A stretch of 64,000 nucleotides of DNA from Quillaja saponaria (lineage: Eukaryota; Streptophyta; Magnoliopsida; Fabales; Quillajaceae): NCBI GenBank assembly GCA_029379385.1, contig CM055611.1, positions 17,058,062 to 17,122,061 on the forward strand, given 5' to 3'. Positions 12,588 through 25,049 of the stretch are shown in pieces. The translations under genes and the position numbers were made by a program. How positions within the stretch are numbered: position 1 is the stretch's first letter; every line of letters begins with the position of its first letter. The notes beneath the pieces were generated by a model. The model did not search any database. It was not told the DNA's origin and was given only the letters and a program-made list of their open reading frames with translations.

Positions 12588-13950
12588 ACTAATATATAAC
12601 AATGCATAATCTATAAACTAAGATAAATCTATATGTGCCTAATTGTTTTGATAAGAATCTATATAAACCTACTTAATTTATACGCTTTGTTCTGCTCTAT
12701 CCTGTCTAAAACATATGAATATTAATAAATGATTCTTATTAGATTGCCGTTGGTTCAACAAACATTTTGTAATATTTCTGAATCACTTTTATGCTTCCAT
12801 GGTCATAAGCATCCACCTAATGTTATGATTCTTTAATTAAGATGCCCAAGCCAAGCATAAAGTCATTTTTGGCTTTGGATTATTTTAAGTATTTTTTTTT
12901 TTTTTTGGCGTTTTATTAACAGATTTCTTTTTCTTTTTACTATCTTTTATTTTTTTTTTTTTTTTTTACAAATTATTCACCAAAATATATATAAATCTTG
13001 AGCTCAGAGTCGTAGACTCCTCGAGATATTTGGTTGGGTCTAATATGTCAATTGAATCAAGGTTTACTATCCCAGACGTGTTATAATTGCAATATTCCTC
13101 ATAATACAATTAAATTGACCACTATTTAACCTACCATTGTACTTGACAAAATGGGCCTTGTGCTTCTAAAATATTATTCAAGGCCCTTAAGAAATGGGGA
13201 GGAAGCAAATTTGGGTCATCTTGTCATCTAGGTATTCAATCCATCATAACTAAGATGTCACCGGCAACTATAATTCTACTTCGATCTTTCTTTCTTTTTC
13301 TTTTTTTTAACTTAGCAGTTAGATGTGATCGGTCACTAGATGCTTAATTTGATGTTATTTATATAGAAAATAAGAATTTAATGTGAATTTTACTCCTACA
13401 GTCTCTTTCAAAGAGATTCAAACCCAAAAAGTCAATAAATAGAATACACATTCTTAATCGTTAGGTTAATTAACCCTTTGAAGTGTTTATTAGGGTTTAA
13501 ATTATTCATCGGGTGGTCTTATATATCCCTTCAAACTCATTCTCCAAAGCGGAAAGGACTCCCTATGTATATTGGCGAAGAAATATATATTACGTCTCAA
13601 GAAGTATATTTTAAAGGTTTTTACATTTGACCTAGTTTTGAATGTAAATAATTTTTCATATATATTTTTTAAAATGTTACAATAAACCTCTTTATAGTTT
13701 GAAAAAAGAAGTGAAAAGTTAATTTTTCTATCCAAGTTAACGGAGTTATTTGATATACACACACAAAGCATGATAATACCCATGTTATTCTTTTTGTTGT
13801 ATTGTAGCTTTTTTTACATTTTTTCCCTTTTGAATTCTTTTAAAAAATATATATATGATGCCATTTTTCAAAAAAGGAAAGAAAAAAAAGTGTAGTTTGA
13901 AATAAATTTTAAAGTTAATTTTTATTGAAATTAATTATAGTCATGTGCTA

Positions 13951-14002
13951 CGCATATGAGCATTATACCCATGTTTCGCATATGAGCATTATACCCATGT
14001 TC
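13951..14002. repeat. 26-bp tandem duplication
   Basis: CGCATATGAGCATTATACCC plus ATGTTT occurs at 13951-13976 and again at 13977-14002 with only the last base different. Possibly slippage within a repeat family member. Confidence 0.85.
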
Positions 14003-15963
14003 CTTAATTTGTAATTTATTTGTTTCATTTTGCCCTCTGTCAAAAAAATCTAAAAAGAAAAAAAAAATTTCTAAAGAGGTATCTATTTTTATTTTTTTTA
14101 TGTATAAATTGACTTGGTATGAATGTATATTTTATGTTTAAAAAAAAAAATTGTCTAAATCTAATTATTAAAAGTTGTTCCGTTTTATTTTCTTGTTGTA
14201 TATGTTTTTTGGAATCTTCCCCCCTTTTTTTTCTCTTACATCTCCTTTATAACTTTATTTTTCTCTCTCTTCATGTTTTGATTTATTTTAAACTAATCAT
14301 TTTAAATTTAATAAAAAAAAAAAAAATAGGAACAGAGATAGATTGAAGGAAAAATAATATAATGAGTAAAAATAATAACTTTGTTTTACAAAGATTTTTC
14401 ATTATAGAACAATTTATAAATGAGATACCACCATGCATATTCTTTTTTATTGAAAAATCTCTAAAAATTTCAAATAGTATGTAAGAAAAAACAAAAAAGC
14501 TACAATGTATAAAATAAAATCTAAAATCTCATGTGCCACACACATTTTCGTTAAAAGTTAATTTTTTAATTTTCCAAATTACAGGTGATTTAGAGTAATA
14601 TTTTGAGTCACGTATATAAATATGAATGTTATAAAAAGCTCTACATTAATTATAGGCATACATCCCTCTGCCTCTATCTTGTAAATTGTAGTTGTGGGCC
14701 TTTATTTTTAGGGGCATAAATACCCCAAAGCCCATTAAGCCCAGAAAAGTTTGGGCCTCGAGATTTAAATAGGAGTGGTAGTTGGATTTGTTTTAGGAGC
14801 TATATTGTGAAAATTTAACCAAATCTTCAAATATATGAAAAGGTACTATCTTTCGTTTTTCAAATTTATGTTTTAACAATATTTGATAAGAGATAGAATA
14901 AAACATATTTTAACGACAAAAATATAAAATTCTGTTAGCATACTAGCTCTTGGGAGGGGAATATCATTTCTCTAATTTTCATGATGAGTCAAATTTTCGA
15001 AAAAATAGAATGTAATTTACTCTAAGTTTCACTATAGTTGATCTCTAATTTACGACATAATCGTCACGGAAAAAAGGCAAAAGAAGCTTTGCTGAAGTTG
15101 CAAAGTTCATGTCAATCATGCAATGGACATTATTGCAAAGACCTTAATTTGTTATAGTACTCTTTTTTTGGTAGATTGCCTTAAGTAGTATCTAATTTAA
15201 GTAATCCAGCCCATGTATTATACCTTTTTTGGTTCAAAATGATAATGGATATAGTAATTATAGGAAGAATTTATGGAAGATTGATTGAGATTGTTGGTGA
15301 AAGACCATCTATTCCAAATGCTTTCTTTGCTTTTAGGGCATACTATGCTTTCATAATCATGCTTAATCAGTCATGAGTTATATCTTGGCATCTCTTGAAA
15401 GAAACACAATTAGATATTTAATTGTTTAGGTGGTAGCATATTATCATCCATTAATTTTATACAGTCTAGATTAAGCCTTTAGGAGGTAACTTGCTATTTA
15501 ACTATTGAGTAGACTGGTAGCTTTGGTAAAGCACTGCAACACCATTCTTAGAAAAAAGTGACTTATCTTTACTTAACCACTACCACAGATCACTACTTAC
15601 ACCACTCAGTAGTGATCAGTACTTACTGATGCTTTGAACTAAAGCAAAAGAATGATAATAGATTGATTAGAGACTAATTAAACCCAATGCACTGATGCAA
15701 TGTCATTAAGGGTCCCTTGATATAACCCTTTTAATATAATGGACCTCCATGGCTCCATTTACAAGCACAGAGAAGGTATCTTGTTGCTATACACTATTCT
15801 ATATCTAGCTCACAAAAGTTTCCATGGAAAAATCTAAGTTCTTAGTGAAAAGCCCCAACTCTCCTATTTTATTTGGGAGTAGAGAAAATTATAAGAAAAA
15901 TCAAATTCAAATTTGTCTCCTCCATTGTTTAGGAATCAAGAAGAAAATTAGAGGATACACTTA

Positions 15964-16234
15964 GGCTTGGTTTGATAATGTTGTAGTTTTTTAATAGGTA
16001 TTGTGCTCTTTTGACTATTCTAAAACTGTTTTTCAAAAGTCACAATATTAATATTTGGTAAAATAATATAAAAGCTGCTCTCAATAAGGAGAAGACACAA
16101 AATTAGGCTTAGTTAGATAATGTTGTGACTTTTTTATTAAAATAAAGTTATTTTAGACATTTAAATTTTTGAAAGCGAAAGTCAGCTTTTCAAAAGCATA
16201 AGCATCATTCCAAAGAGCATTAACAAACCAAGCC
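15964..16234. mobile_element. Tourist/PIF-Harbinger-like MITE with duplicated left end
   Basis: Ends are inverted copies, GGCTTGGTTTGATAATG on the left and CATTAACAAACCAAGCC on the right, and each is flanked by TTA (15961-15963 and 16235-16237), the target duplication of PIF/Harbinger elements. A second left-end-like sequence, TTAGGCTTAGTTAGATAATG, lies inside at about 16103, so one unit may have been partly duplicated or one element may sit in another. No coding capacity. Confidence 0.8.
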
Positions 16235-19200
16235 TTAGAAGAGAAAATTTTGAAATTAATTAAGATCATAAAAAAATTTCTCTCCAACCTAGAGATATAA
16301 TGTCGAATTTTTGCAAAGCTTATAATGGAGAAAATTTTGCTTTATTAGTTGTACATGTCTCATAAAATTACTTAGGATTTGCTTAGAAATAGAACTACTA
16401 AAATTTCTCGCCATATTTTGCTTAACCTAACAATAAAAAATGTATGATTTATTCATTGATTTTCTAGGTTCAAATCTTCTTGGGGGAGAAGTGCGAAGTA
16501 TAATCCCTATAAATTCTCTAGTCTCAATGTTGATGGCATGCTTTTCATCGGATTGGAGAGGTACTTAGTAGAGGTGCACGTAAGTTGGTCCGGACTTATT
16601 AAATCAAAAATATTCCTCTCCAAATGTAGAGATAAAATGGACATTTTTTAATATAAAAAAAAAAAAAAAAAAATCTTTCAGTTTATGCAACAAAAATTTG
16701 GATTATCTTGTGGTAATAACCTACTTCTAGGCTGAATCAAAAATAATCTAGATTTTAGAAGGCATTTATAATGTTAAAATAATTTCTTTATAATACAACA
16801 TAAGTCTAAATAATTTTATTTTTTTATATAAATTTGTATTTACATCAATCGTAAATTTGGGTCTTCCAATTCAACAATCAACATATTTCAAAGAACCACA
16901 CTAAGATGAAAAAAAAAAATCACATTAATAATAGAGACTAATATATAAGAGATCTTAGTACTCCGTTTAAGTGGGTTAAAATAAGACCTCATTGACTGAG
17001 CCTAGGTAGCTTATTGTTTTATTTTTGTTGAGAATTAAATAAAGAATATCAAAAAAATTCATTGTTAAAAAGCATATAATCACTTAACCTGTTTACTAAG
17101 CATAAGTTAGGTAACCAACATTGACATACTGCAATGGAGAAAGTACTCCTCTAATAAATTTGGGAGCATGATAGATGGGTTTAGGGAGAGACCCCAACCG
17201 ATTAGAACCATTTCAAAAATGGTTAGGTTATTGAGCTCACATTATTATTTGTTATTTTAAAATATAATACATTTTTTACCTTAAAAGTTTTTACTTAGAT
17301 ATTTAATAAAATAAAATATCATTAACCCATTATATTGATTTACAAGTGGCCAATTGATTCAACGACATTTGTAAATTCTTAATATTCACATATCAAAACT
17401 TTAATTCATGTAAATGCACACAAGGGAATTTATTCCCTATTCTCCCCTACCCTTCAACCTACAAAGATCAGGATTGAAGTCCTTCAACGACGATAATAAA
17501 AAAAATCCATTGCATTGACTTTATTTAACATGGCTGTCAATCTATAGAATATTTAACAAATTTAGTTAGATTCTCTAATGAATTTTGAAGTTTAATAAAA
17601 TAATTTAATTATTGGTCATAAGACTTAATTATGTCATAATCAGAGACTTTTTTATGTTTTTTTTTTTTTTAAAATAAAACAAAATTTACAGTTCTTTTAA
17701 AAGTATATGTACTTATATGCAAATTCTTTATAATTCCATTCTTTTTATGTAATGTCAAAAGCTAATCTATAATGCTTCTACTGTTATACATAACTCACAA
17801 GATAACTACATTAAGTAACATAACTATTATATGACCTAAAATGAAAAATAAAATATAAAAAAATACAAGTAGTTCACAACATCACTTATTTGGACTCAAA
17901 GTGTTAGTCGCTTCATATAGACTTTAATTAGTTAATTAAGATAAAGCATGATAGCTGATGTATTGTGATTGTAATAAATAAATAAATATATATATATATA
18001 TATATAATGATAAATAGGTTAATAAATACACATCATTAATGATTTAATGGAGAAAATCATTGAACCACCTATCTACTACATACCTGAAACCCTAAAAGAA
18101 AGTGACTTAATAAAAATAATAATAATAATTTTGTTTCAAGAAAATTATACATAGATCCGGTCCACATAAAATTTTAATTAATTATATATTTAGTTTCAAG
18201 AGCATATATTTATATATCACATTTTAACATGTCCATTTTGATCCAATCGATACAACCAATTTTTTTTTTATATAAACTTTTAATTATTTGACTTGATATA
18301 ATTTGATTCATAAATTGAGAAGGATATTAGCGTATCCCGACTAAAATTTAGTCAAAACTCAAGCCGACTCAATTTGTTTGCACAAGGCCTTTTATGTCTA
18401 TACTAAAAAAAAAGGTGTGACATAAATAACAAGTAAAAAATGTTAATAATTTCAAGTTACGTGATATTGATACTCTCAATTTATTTACGTCAATTGGAAT
18501 GCTTGAAGGGTTATAAATTCGAACAATTTAATCCTTTAAGAAATCTACATATTATCATAAATAAACAAGTAAACAATTCCTCACAAAACATTTTTGTTTA
18601 ATAAATTAGAATATTTCTAGACACACCCAAGAACAAGGAGATATTACATTCCATATATTAGAAAATGAATAGACTTAAATAGTGACCTCATTTTTATTTT
18701 TATTTTCATAGAGTCACTAGAGAGTTGAGATCCTATTATTCCGTGTGTAATTCTTATTAATTGTGATACTAGACACACAAACAAAAAAAAAGTGTTTAAT
18801 TTGTTAGGTTGACTCAATCAGAATTTTTCTAATTATAAGTAGAATTTAGAACTAAAAAAATTAGAGTCTAACTCAAGATCTGCATAATAGTACATTAAAA
18901 AAACAATTAACTAGATGCAAATACAGTTGTCTGTGCCACTTGTGAGGCTCTCTCTTTTTCAAAAATTAAATCATAATACTATAGAAGTTAAAGAAAGAAA
19001 AATTAGGACAAACTTTGTATTTTCAGACACAAAATAATAAGGGGAAATGACTGAGTTAGTCAAATGCAACGTCCATCAAAATTAGTGTAATTTATTTCTA
19101 ACCAAAAAGGATTTAATATATTAAATATAATTATAAGTAATATATATATATATATATATATATATATTACATGCATGAAAATCAATGTAATTATTTTTTT

Positions 19201-19295
19201 TTTTTGTGTGTTGAAAAGCAGCTTAAACCAACCGACAGACAGGGAGAAGCATGAAATAGTTTTCTTGGCTTGGAATTGAAGGGATATGAATAGGT

Positions 19296-19747
19296 ATGGC
19301 AGTTAGAACCACTACTCTCTCTTCGTCTTTCACTCACTCCCTTCACTCTCTCTCTCTAACACTCTTTAGTAGTAAACGGACCTCCTTTGGTTTCATTTGG
19401 CAGGCGGCGCCACCACCACAAAGTCATAGAAAAAGTCTCTCACCCCTTCACCCTCCTTACACTTGTCACCACACTCCCTCTCTTGCTATCATATGAAACT
19501 CCCACCTTTCTCTCTCTCTCATCCACAAACTTAATCCAACCAATACTCCAACTAAAAACTAGGACTACTACCCCTTAATTTTCACCATACAACCCCACAA
19601 CAACTTTCTCTACAAGAATATGAACAAACTCCTCCCCCTTTCCTCTCTTCCATTCTTAACCCACTTCACCTGATCTCCTCCTCCTTCCACCCTTCTCTTC
19701 CATTCTAATTAATTATTCTTTATATTATCTTCCTTGTGGATTAATGC
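19296..19747 (+). promoter_or_regulatory. Pyrimidine-rich leader of first ZAT gene, with upstream ORFs
   Basis: About 450 bp rich in CT runs, a usual feature of plant 5' leaders. ATGs lie at 19296 (66-codon ORF ending 19496), at 19620 (17-codon ORF ending 19673) and at 19744. The last is out of frame, four bases before the main start, and its ORF overlaps the coding region to about 19794. The main ATG context (GCATGGCT) is much better than that of 19744 (TAATGC). Where transcription starts is not visible, and no clear TATA box was seen, so how many of these lie in the mRNA is unknown. Confidence 0.5.
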
Positions 19748-21238
19748 ATGGCTTTGATTGTAGATCAACAATCAAACTTCAAACACTTTTGTAAAATTTG
19801 CAAAAGAGGTTTTGGTAGTGGAAGAGCTTTAGGAGGTCACATGAGAGCACATGGCATAGGCGATGATACCGGACACATGGATGATGAAGATCAAGCAAGT
19901 GATTGGGAAGACAAGCTCGCTGCTCCTACAAACAAACACATGTATGCTTTAAGAACAAACCCTAGTCGCTTTAAAAGCTGCCGGGTTTGTGAAAATTGCG
20001 GTAAAGAATTCTTGTCATGGAAGTCATTTCTTGAACATGGCAAATGTAGTTGTGAGGATGCCGAATCCCTTGTTTCCTCTCCCGGTTCGGATAATGATGA
20101 TGGCATGGAACGTAGAAATTGTAGTGGTTGGTATAAAAGGAAAAGATCATTCAGAGCCAAAGTTGGTAATTTCAATTCAATTACTTGTCCATCAAGTGAA
20201 GAAGAAGATTTAGCCAATTGTTTAATGATGTTATCCAATGCAACCGTTGATCCTATGGTGGCTGAGCTCGAAGAGTCTTGTGCTTCAGCTAGTAAAGAAG
20301 AAGAATATCAAAGAAGAAACCCAATGAGCCATTTCATTGCTCAACCAATTTCTTCTTATAGGCTTCCTATAGATAACAAAGCCAAAGGAGTTGTTTCGAG
20401 CAGAGGAATGTTTGAATGCAAAGCTTGTAAGAAAGTCTTCAATTCACATCAAGCATTAGGTGGTCATAGAGCTAGCCATAAAAAAGTTAAAGGATGCTTC
20501 GCGGCTCGGCTTGACAACCTCAATGATTGTCTAGCCGACGATGATGTTATCACCCATGAAGAATTATTTCCAACCAAATCAAACTCAACCAACTTGCTAT
20601 TTGATCATGGCTCTAACATTCCCCCATTGGGTTCTTCGTCGAAAAGGAAATCAAAAGTGCACGAATGCTCGATTTGTCACCGGGTTTTCTCATCGGGACA
20701 AGCTTTAGGAGGACATAAGAGATGCCATTGGATCACGTCGAATGCTCCGGACACATCTACATTTGCTAAGTTTCATCAATTTCAGAATCATATGGAGCAT
20801 TTGAATCCAATACCTAAGTTCGATCATTCAGAGCCACTTGATCTCAAGCTTGATCTTAACCTTCCGGCTCCATCCGACCGCAATGATCAGCTTTCTCAGA
20901 AGGGTGTTTCTACTGAAATTTATTTACAGACATGGGTTGGATCAAAGGACAAAGACGAAAATCATTGCCACAGTCGTCACCAACACCACCATCACCACCA
21001 CCAACCCCAACAACAACAACGTCATGAAATTGACAATGACAATACTGACGACAAAAACAATGTTATCAATAACAATGACAGTACTAATTTTTCAATGCAA
21101 AATGTGGATGATGAAGCTGACAGTAAGGTGAAGTTAGCAAAGCTCAGTGAGTTAAAGGACATGAACATGGGTGGGAGTTCTTCACCATGGTTGCAGGTGG
21201 GAATTGGTTCAACAATTGATGTGGGAGCTGACCCATAA
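19748..21238 (+). CDS. ZAT-type C2H2 zinc-finger repressor (four fingers)
   Basis: Intronless 496-residue protein of the plant ZAT1/ZAT4/ZAT9-like group: nuclear DNA-binding transcription factors that usually repress. Finger 1 is at C15-C18-H31-H35 (SGRALGGHMRAH), finger 3 at C224-C227-H240-H244 (SHQALGGHRASH) and finger 4 at C307-C310-H323-H327 (SGQALGGHKRCH). All three have the plant QALGGH core, though finger 1 has R for Q. A variant finger, C81-x2-C84-x12-H97-x2-C100, lies between. A leucine-type EEDLANCLMMLS box is near residues 155-165. An EAR repression motif, LDLKLDLNLPA, is at 364-374. The C-terminus is unusual: a His/Gln-rich run (about 410-425), then an Asp/Asn-rich stretch. The intact frame and family match make this a confident call; the exact orthologue is not certain. 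Confidence 0.95.
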   Translation: MALIVDQQSNFKHFCKICKRGFGSGRALGGHMRAHGIGDDTGHMDDEDQASDWEDKLAAPTNKHMYALRTNPSRFKSCRVCENCGKEFLSWKSFLEHGKCSCEDAESLVSSPGSDNDDGMERRNCSGWYKRKRSFRAKVGNFNSITCPSSEEEDLANCLMMLSNATVDPMVAELEESCASASKEEEYQRRNPMSHFIAQPISSYRLPIDNKAKGVVSSRGMFECKACKKVFNSHQALGGHRASHKKVKGCFAARLDNLNDCLADDDVITHEELFPTKSNSTNLLFDHGSNIPPLGSSSKRKSKVHECSICHRVFSSGQALGGHKRCHWITSNAPDTSTFAKFHQFQNHMEHLNPIPKFDHSEPLDLKLDLNLPAPSDRNDQLSQKGVSTEIYLQTWVGSKDKDENHCHSRHQHHHHHHQPQQQQRHEIDNDNTDDKNNVINNNDSTNFSMQNVDDEADSKVKLAKLSELKDMNMGGSSSPWLQVGIGSTIDVGADP

Positions 21239-21963
21239 AACTTTTTAAGGCAGAGTAAGGATTTACTGATAAGTCAGTAAATTAATTACTCTTTGAATTT
21301 TTTTTCCCTTTAAATTAAGATACTGTAATTATATACATACAGAACACAGAAAATCTCCCAATTCAATGGGCTTATCATTCAATTTTCATTTTTTTTCCTT
21401 CTTTTATAGTTTTTTTTAATCTATATCCTTGTATTCTGAATAAATTACACAATATTAACTTAGTAGATCAATTTTTTTATCTCTCACTTGACACTTTCGT
21501 ATCTCCAATCTAATAATAAAAATACTAATAACATACTAACTAAAATCTTTTTGTGCCTTTCAGAAACCCAACTTTTTTCATTAATATAATAGGCACAATT
21601 TCTCAGTGTTGAATCTATGGTAAGCTGAGTTAATTAAGACTTTAATACGAAAAGTGATTAGGTATGACAATTTAATTTGTCGGACCGACTGCCAATTCTA
21701 ATCAAGTCAGAATTATAATCGATAATACTTTGGAGTTATTCACAAATAAACAGAAATGACATAAAAAGATGAGAAAAAATAAAAGATAATTCTCATTGTC
21801 ATACTAAACATGATAGCATTGTTCTTATTTTCCAATAGTTATAGGCCAGCAGGTTGGCATCTAAAGTGTTAGTCAAAGTTGAGGATGTTGAGCTGGGTTG
21901 TCGTGTTTTTCTTTTTCTCCCATGAAGCAGATGGGTACAGTCACATGAGTCCAGATGTCTATG

Positions 21964-22167
21964 ACACGTGGCGAATGAAGAGAAGATGTGCTCTCATGTT
22001 TCGCGGACTGCCATGATTTGTTATTACCTCAAAATTGTATTTGTTGACGTATAAAGACAAGGGAGGTTCAATAGTTGATGTGGGGACAACATTTTCTACG
22101 CTAGCCATCATATTCGCAGTGGAGTGGTGGTGGTTACTATGTTCATCCCTAAGATCATGCCACGTGT
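21964..22167. promoter_or_regulatory. Inverted pair of G-box/ABRE-like sites
   Basis: ACACGTGGC at 21964-21972 and its reverse complement GCCACGTGT at 22159-22167. Each is the core bound by bZIP factors in ABA- and light-responsive promoters. They lie 0.7-0.9 kb past the first ZAT stop codon and 6.5 kb before the second gene, so any role is unproven. Confidence 0.35.
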
Positions 22168-22446
22168 CTAGTTACCGAAGACTTTTAATTTAAAATTAAC
22201 TACTAGTCGAGTGGAGCATAATCTTGAGATACTCGGTCTACCTCGATGTAAACTAAAATTTTGAATTTGAAAACAAGTCTGATTCATAACTTGAGCTTAT
22301 TATTCGACTACTTTAGTTGGAATATTTACTCGATAAAAGAATTTTAAATTTTAATATAATCAATATATTATGAATTAAATAAAAAAATTCAGAACTATAC
22401 ATTTAAAATTTTAATATACATTTCATATTTAAATTTTAAAAAATTA

Positions 22447-22617
22447 TAACTGGTGCCCTTAGGGCACTTGTTAACATAATAAATTTAGAAATTTTGTATC
22501 ATTTGGTTGACTATGATTTCACTGTTGTGTAATAAATCATTTACTATTTTTTGAATATTTTACATTTCAAAGTTCATATTTATTGCACCTTATCAAGTGT
22601 CCTTAGGATACTCGTTA
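22447..22617. mobile_element. 171-bp MITE with about 40-bp inverted ends
   Basis: The left end TAACTGGTGCCCTTAGGGCAC and the reverse complement of the right end (TAACGAGTATCCTAAGGACAC) align for about 40 bp, continuing through ACTTG-x-TAA and ATAAAT. Each end is also a near-palindrome around CCTTAGG. No coding capacity, and the target duplication is unclear in the flanking A/T runs. Confidence 0.72.
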
Positions 22618-23803
22618 AAAAAATTCTTAAATTAAATATAAAATAAAAATATATTATATTATTTAAAATAAAATAAAAAACTTAAACAAGTAGTTGGACA
22701 AGTTTTTAGGCCGAGTTTTTAAAATTTGATACTCCGCTTGAAAAATGAGCTTGAAAATTGAATTCGACTTTGGTTTATTTTAATTCAAACAAGATACGAG
22801 TCGAGTAGTTAACGAGTCAAAACTCAAACTACTCTGCTCAGTTCCATACATCACTACTTACTTGGTCTCTTGAGATTGTCTCAGTTTTTAATTTAGTCAC
22901 TCAAAAAATTTCCAATCAATTTCATCTTTTTGTAGTTCAAAATTTCTCAAAAAAGTTACATTAGTTGGTTCCCTAGGAACGAAATCATTTTATATAATTG
23001 AAGGATAAGTGACCAATACACATCACTAACTTTATGCTAAATAGGATTATTTTGTTTGTAAATAACATATGAATAAGATAACAAAGCTTGATTGTAAAAT
23101 TTTAAATATTAGAATATGAATTGATTAAAAAAAACTACTGAATGACTGACCTAAAAAATAAGACAATCATGATAGAGCAAGACAGTAGTTAAGCAATGTA
23201 TTTATTACTCTTATTAAACAATTCCAAGAGTTAGATTGGAGATTAAAGATTTTTGCTTTTTGACTTCCAGGGTTCAAAACATTAGGAGACTAATTTCAAT
23301 ATGGATAAAAATGGACTACTCAATAAACATAAAATTATTAAGATATATATATATATATATATATATCAGGGATTTATATTTGTGAATTCCAAATCATGTG
23401 AGGATCTGTTTGAGTTGAGATTTACACTGTGAATTTCAATAATTATAATTTATAAATTTGGGTCATATATATAAATTATTATAATTATTATTATAACGGA
23501 AATTACAATTTTAATAATGTCTACAAATATAACAAATAATAGTTTATGCCAACAACGTGTTAGTTCAATGATAAGCTTGTATGTCTTGTAATCTATCTAC
23601 TTCCAGTATTTTTTTTATTAAAAAAATTATAATTTATTTTAAATCATTGATTTTTGAATAATTTAACAATGGCTTTGTTCAAAGATATAACAAATGTTCT
23701 AGTTGTTAGTAATTATAATATCTGTAAAAAAATAGCTTAAGAATAAATTTAATCATAATTTTCTAATAAATATATTAGAAATAAAATAATAGAAAAAAAT
23801 TGT

Positions 23804-24220
23804 TGTAACATCCTACAAAAATCAACCTCGTGTTTGAAAGCTTGATTCCATGGTTGCATAACTAATGAGTGTCTTTGAATTACTTAAATTGTTGAAAATT
23901 TTATGTGCTACTTGCTTGGATGAACTCATGCTTGTAACCGTGAATGAACTTTATTAAGTTCAAGCACGAGTGTTCAAAGCTGTATGGAGGGCAGTTGGTA
24001 CCTATGCTGACCCAACTGGCTATATCTTGAGATATAAATGTCCAAACGAAACTTGACTTGATGCATTTGAAAATAGACTCATGTAGCTTCAAAATGATGT
24101 ATGATTTATAATATTTGGATTAGTAGTTTGTTATGTCAGACAACATATATTAGTTCATTTAAAACTATCATCAAACGGGTTTCTAAGAGAATATGACATG
24201 CATGCACCAATAAACGCTTT
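23804..24220 (+). repeat. Probable decayed LTR fragment
   Basis: Begins TGTAACATCC, a frequent left edge of plant gypsy LTRs. The following 400 bp has mixed composition unlike the surrounding AT-rich DNA, including the GACCCAACTGGC region. No partner copy was found in the window, so this is a weak call. Confidence 0.35.
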
Positions 24221-24224
24221 CATA

Positions 24225-24965
24225 AATATCCAAATTCAATCCTAGAATCCAAAAACTTCCTTAAATACCTAAAATTCAACAATAATATCCAAAATCAATC
24301 ACAACAATCCAAAAATTTTCCTAATTACACAAATTAAATACCTAAAACACAATAACTTTCCTAAATACCCAAATTCAAGAATATATATTATCCAAAATCA
24401 ATTCCTAGAATCCAAAATTTCTAAATGCCCAAATTTATTCCCTAAAATCCAAACACATTCTTAATTAAATACTCAAATTCAACAATATCATCTAAAACAA
24501 TCCCTAAAATCCAAACTCGATCCCTAAAATCCAAATACTTTCTTACATACCCAAATTCAATCGTTATAATCCTAAAACTTACCGGAAATCAATTTCTAAA
24601 ATCCAAAAACAGATTCTAAATGCCCAAACTTATTCCTTACATTCTATAATTTTCTAAATACCTAATTTCATTCTCGATAATTCAAAAAATTTCCCAAATA
24701 CCCAAATTCATTCCCTACATTCCATAAATTTTCCTAAATACCCAAATTCATTCCTTAAAATTCAAAAAAAATTTTCTAAAACCCAAATTCAATAACATTT
24801 TCCAAAATCAATCCCTATAACTCAAAAACTCTCATAAATACCAAAATCCAATCCTAAAAATTTAAAATAAATTCATAAAATCTAAAAAACTTTCTTAAAT
24901 ATCAAATCTCAAACCTTGTAATCCAAAATTAATCATACAATTAAACATGACAACAAATAAACCAT
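24225..24965. repeat. Degenerate repeat field (ATCCAAAA / CTAAATACCCAAATTCA)
   Basis: For about 740 bp one strand is built from loosely repeated words such as AATCCAAAAACTTTC, CTAAATACCCAAATTCAA and TCCCTAAAATCC, with variable period of roughly 30-40 bp. G is almost absent from the + strand. It looks like an old expanded minisatellite or the spacer of a transposon. Confidence 0.75.
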
Positions 24966-25049
24966 AAAATACATATCTAAACTACAAAAAATATTTCTAA
25001 AGGACAAAATTTAAGTAAGAATTGAAAAGAAATGGGAAGGAATTAGACA

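Larger units (their letters stand above)
12593..19295. other. Non-coding spacer with decayed repeats
   Basis: No supported gene. Poly-T/poly-A tracts occur at about 12890-12970, 14290-14330 and 16650-16670, and AT microsatellites at about 17987-18006 and 19140-19167. Between 13700 and 14650 several related modules share AAAGTTAATTTTT and a CATGTG..CATTATACCCATG word, suggesting fragments of one repeat family. Listed open frames here are AT-rich chance frames. Confidence 0.6.
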
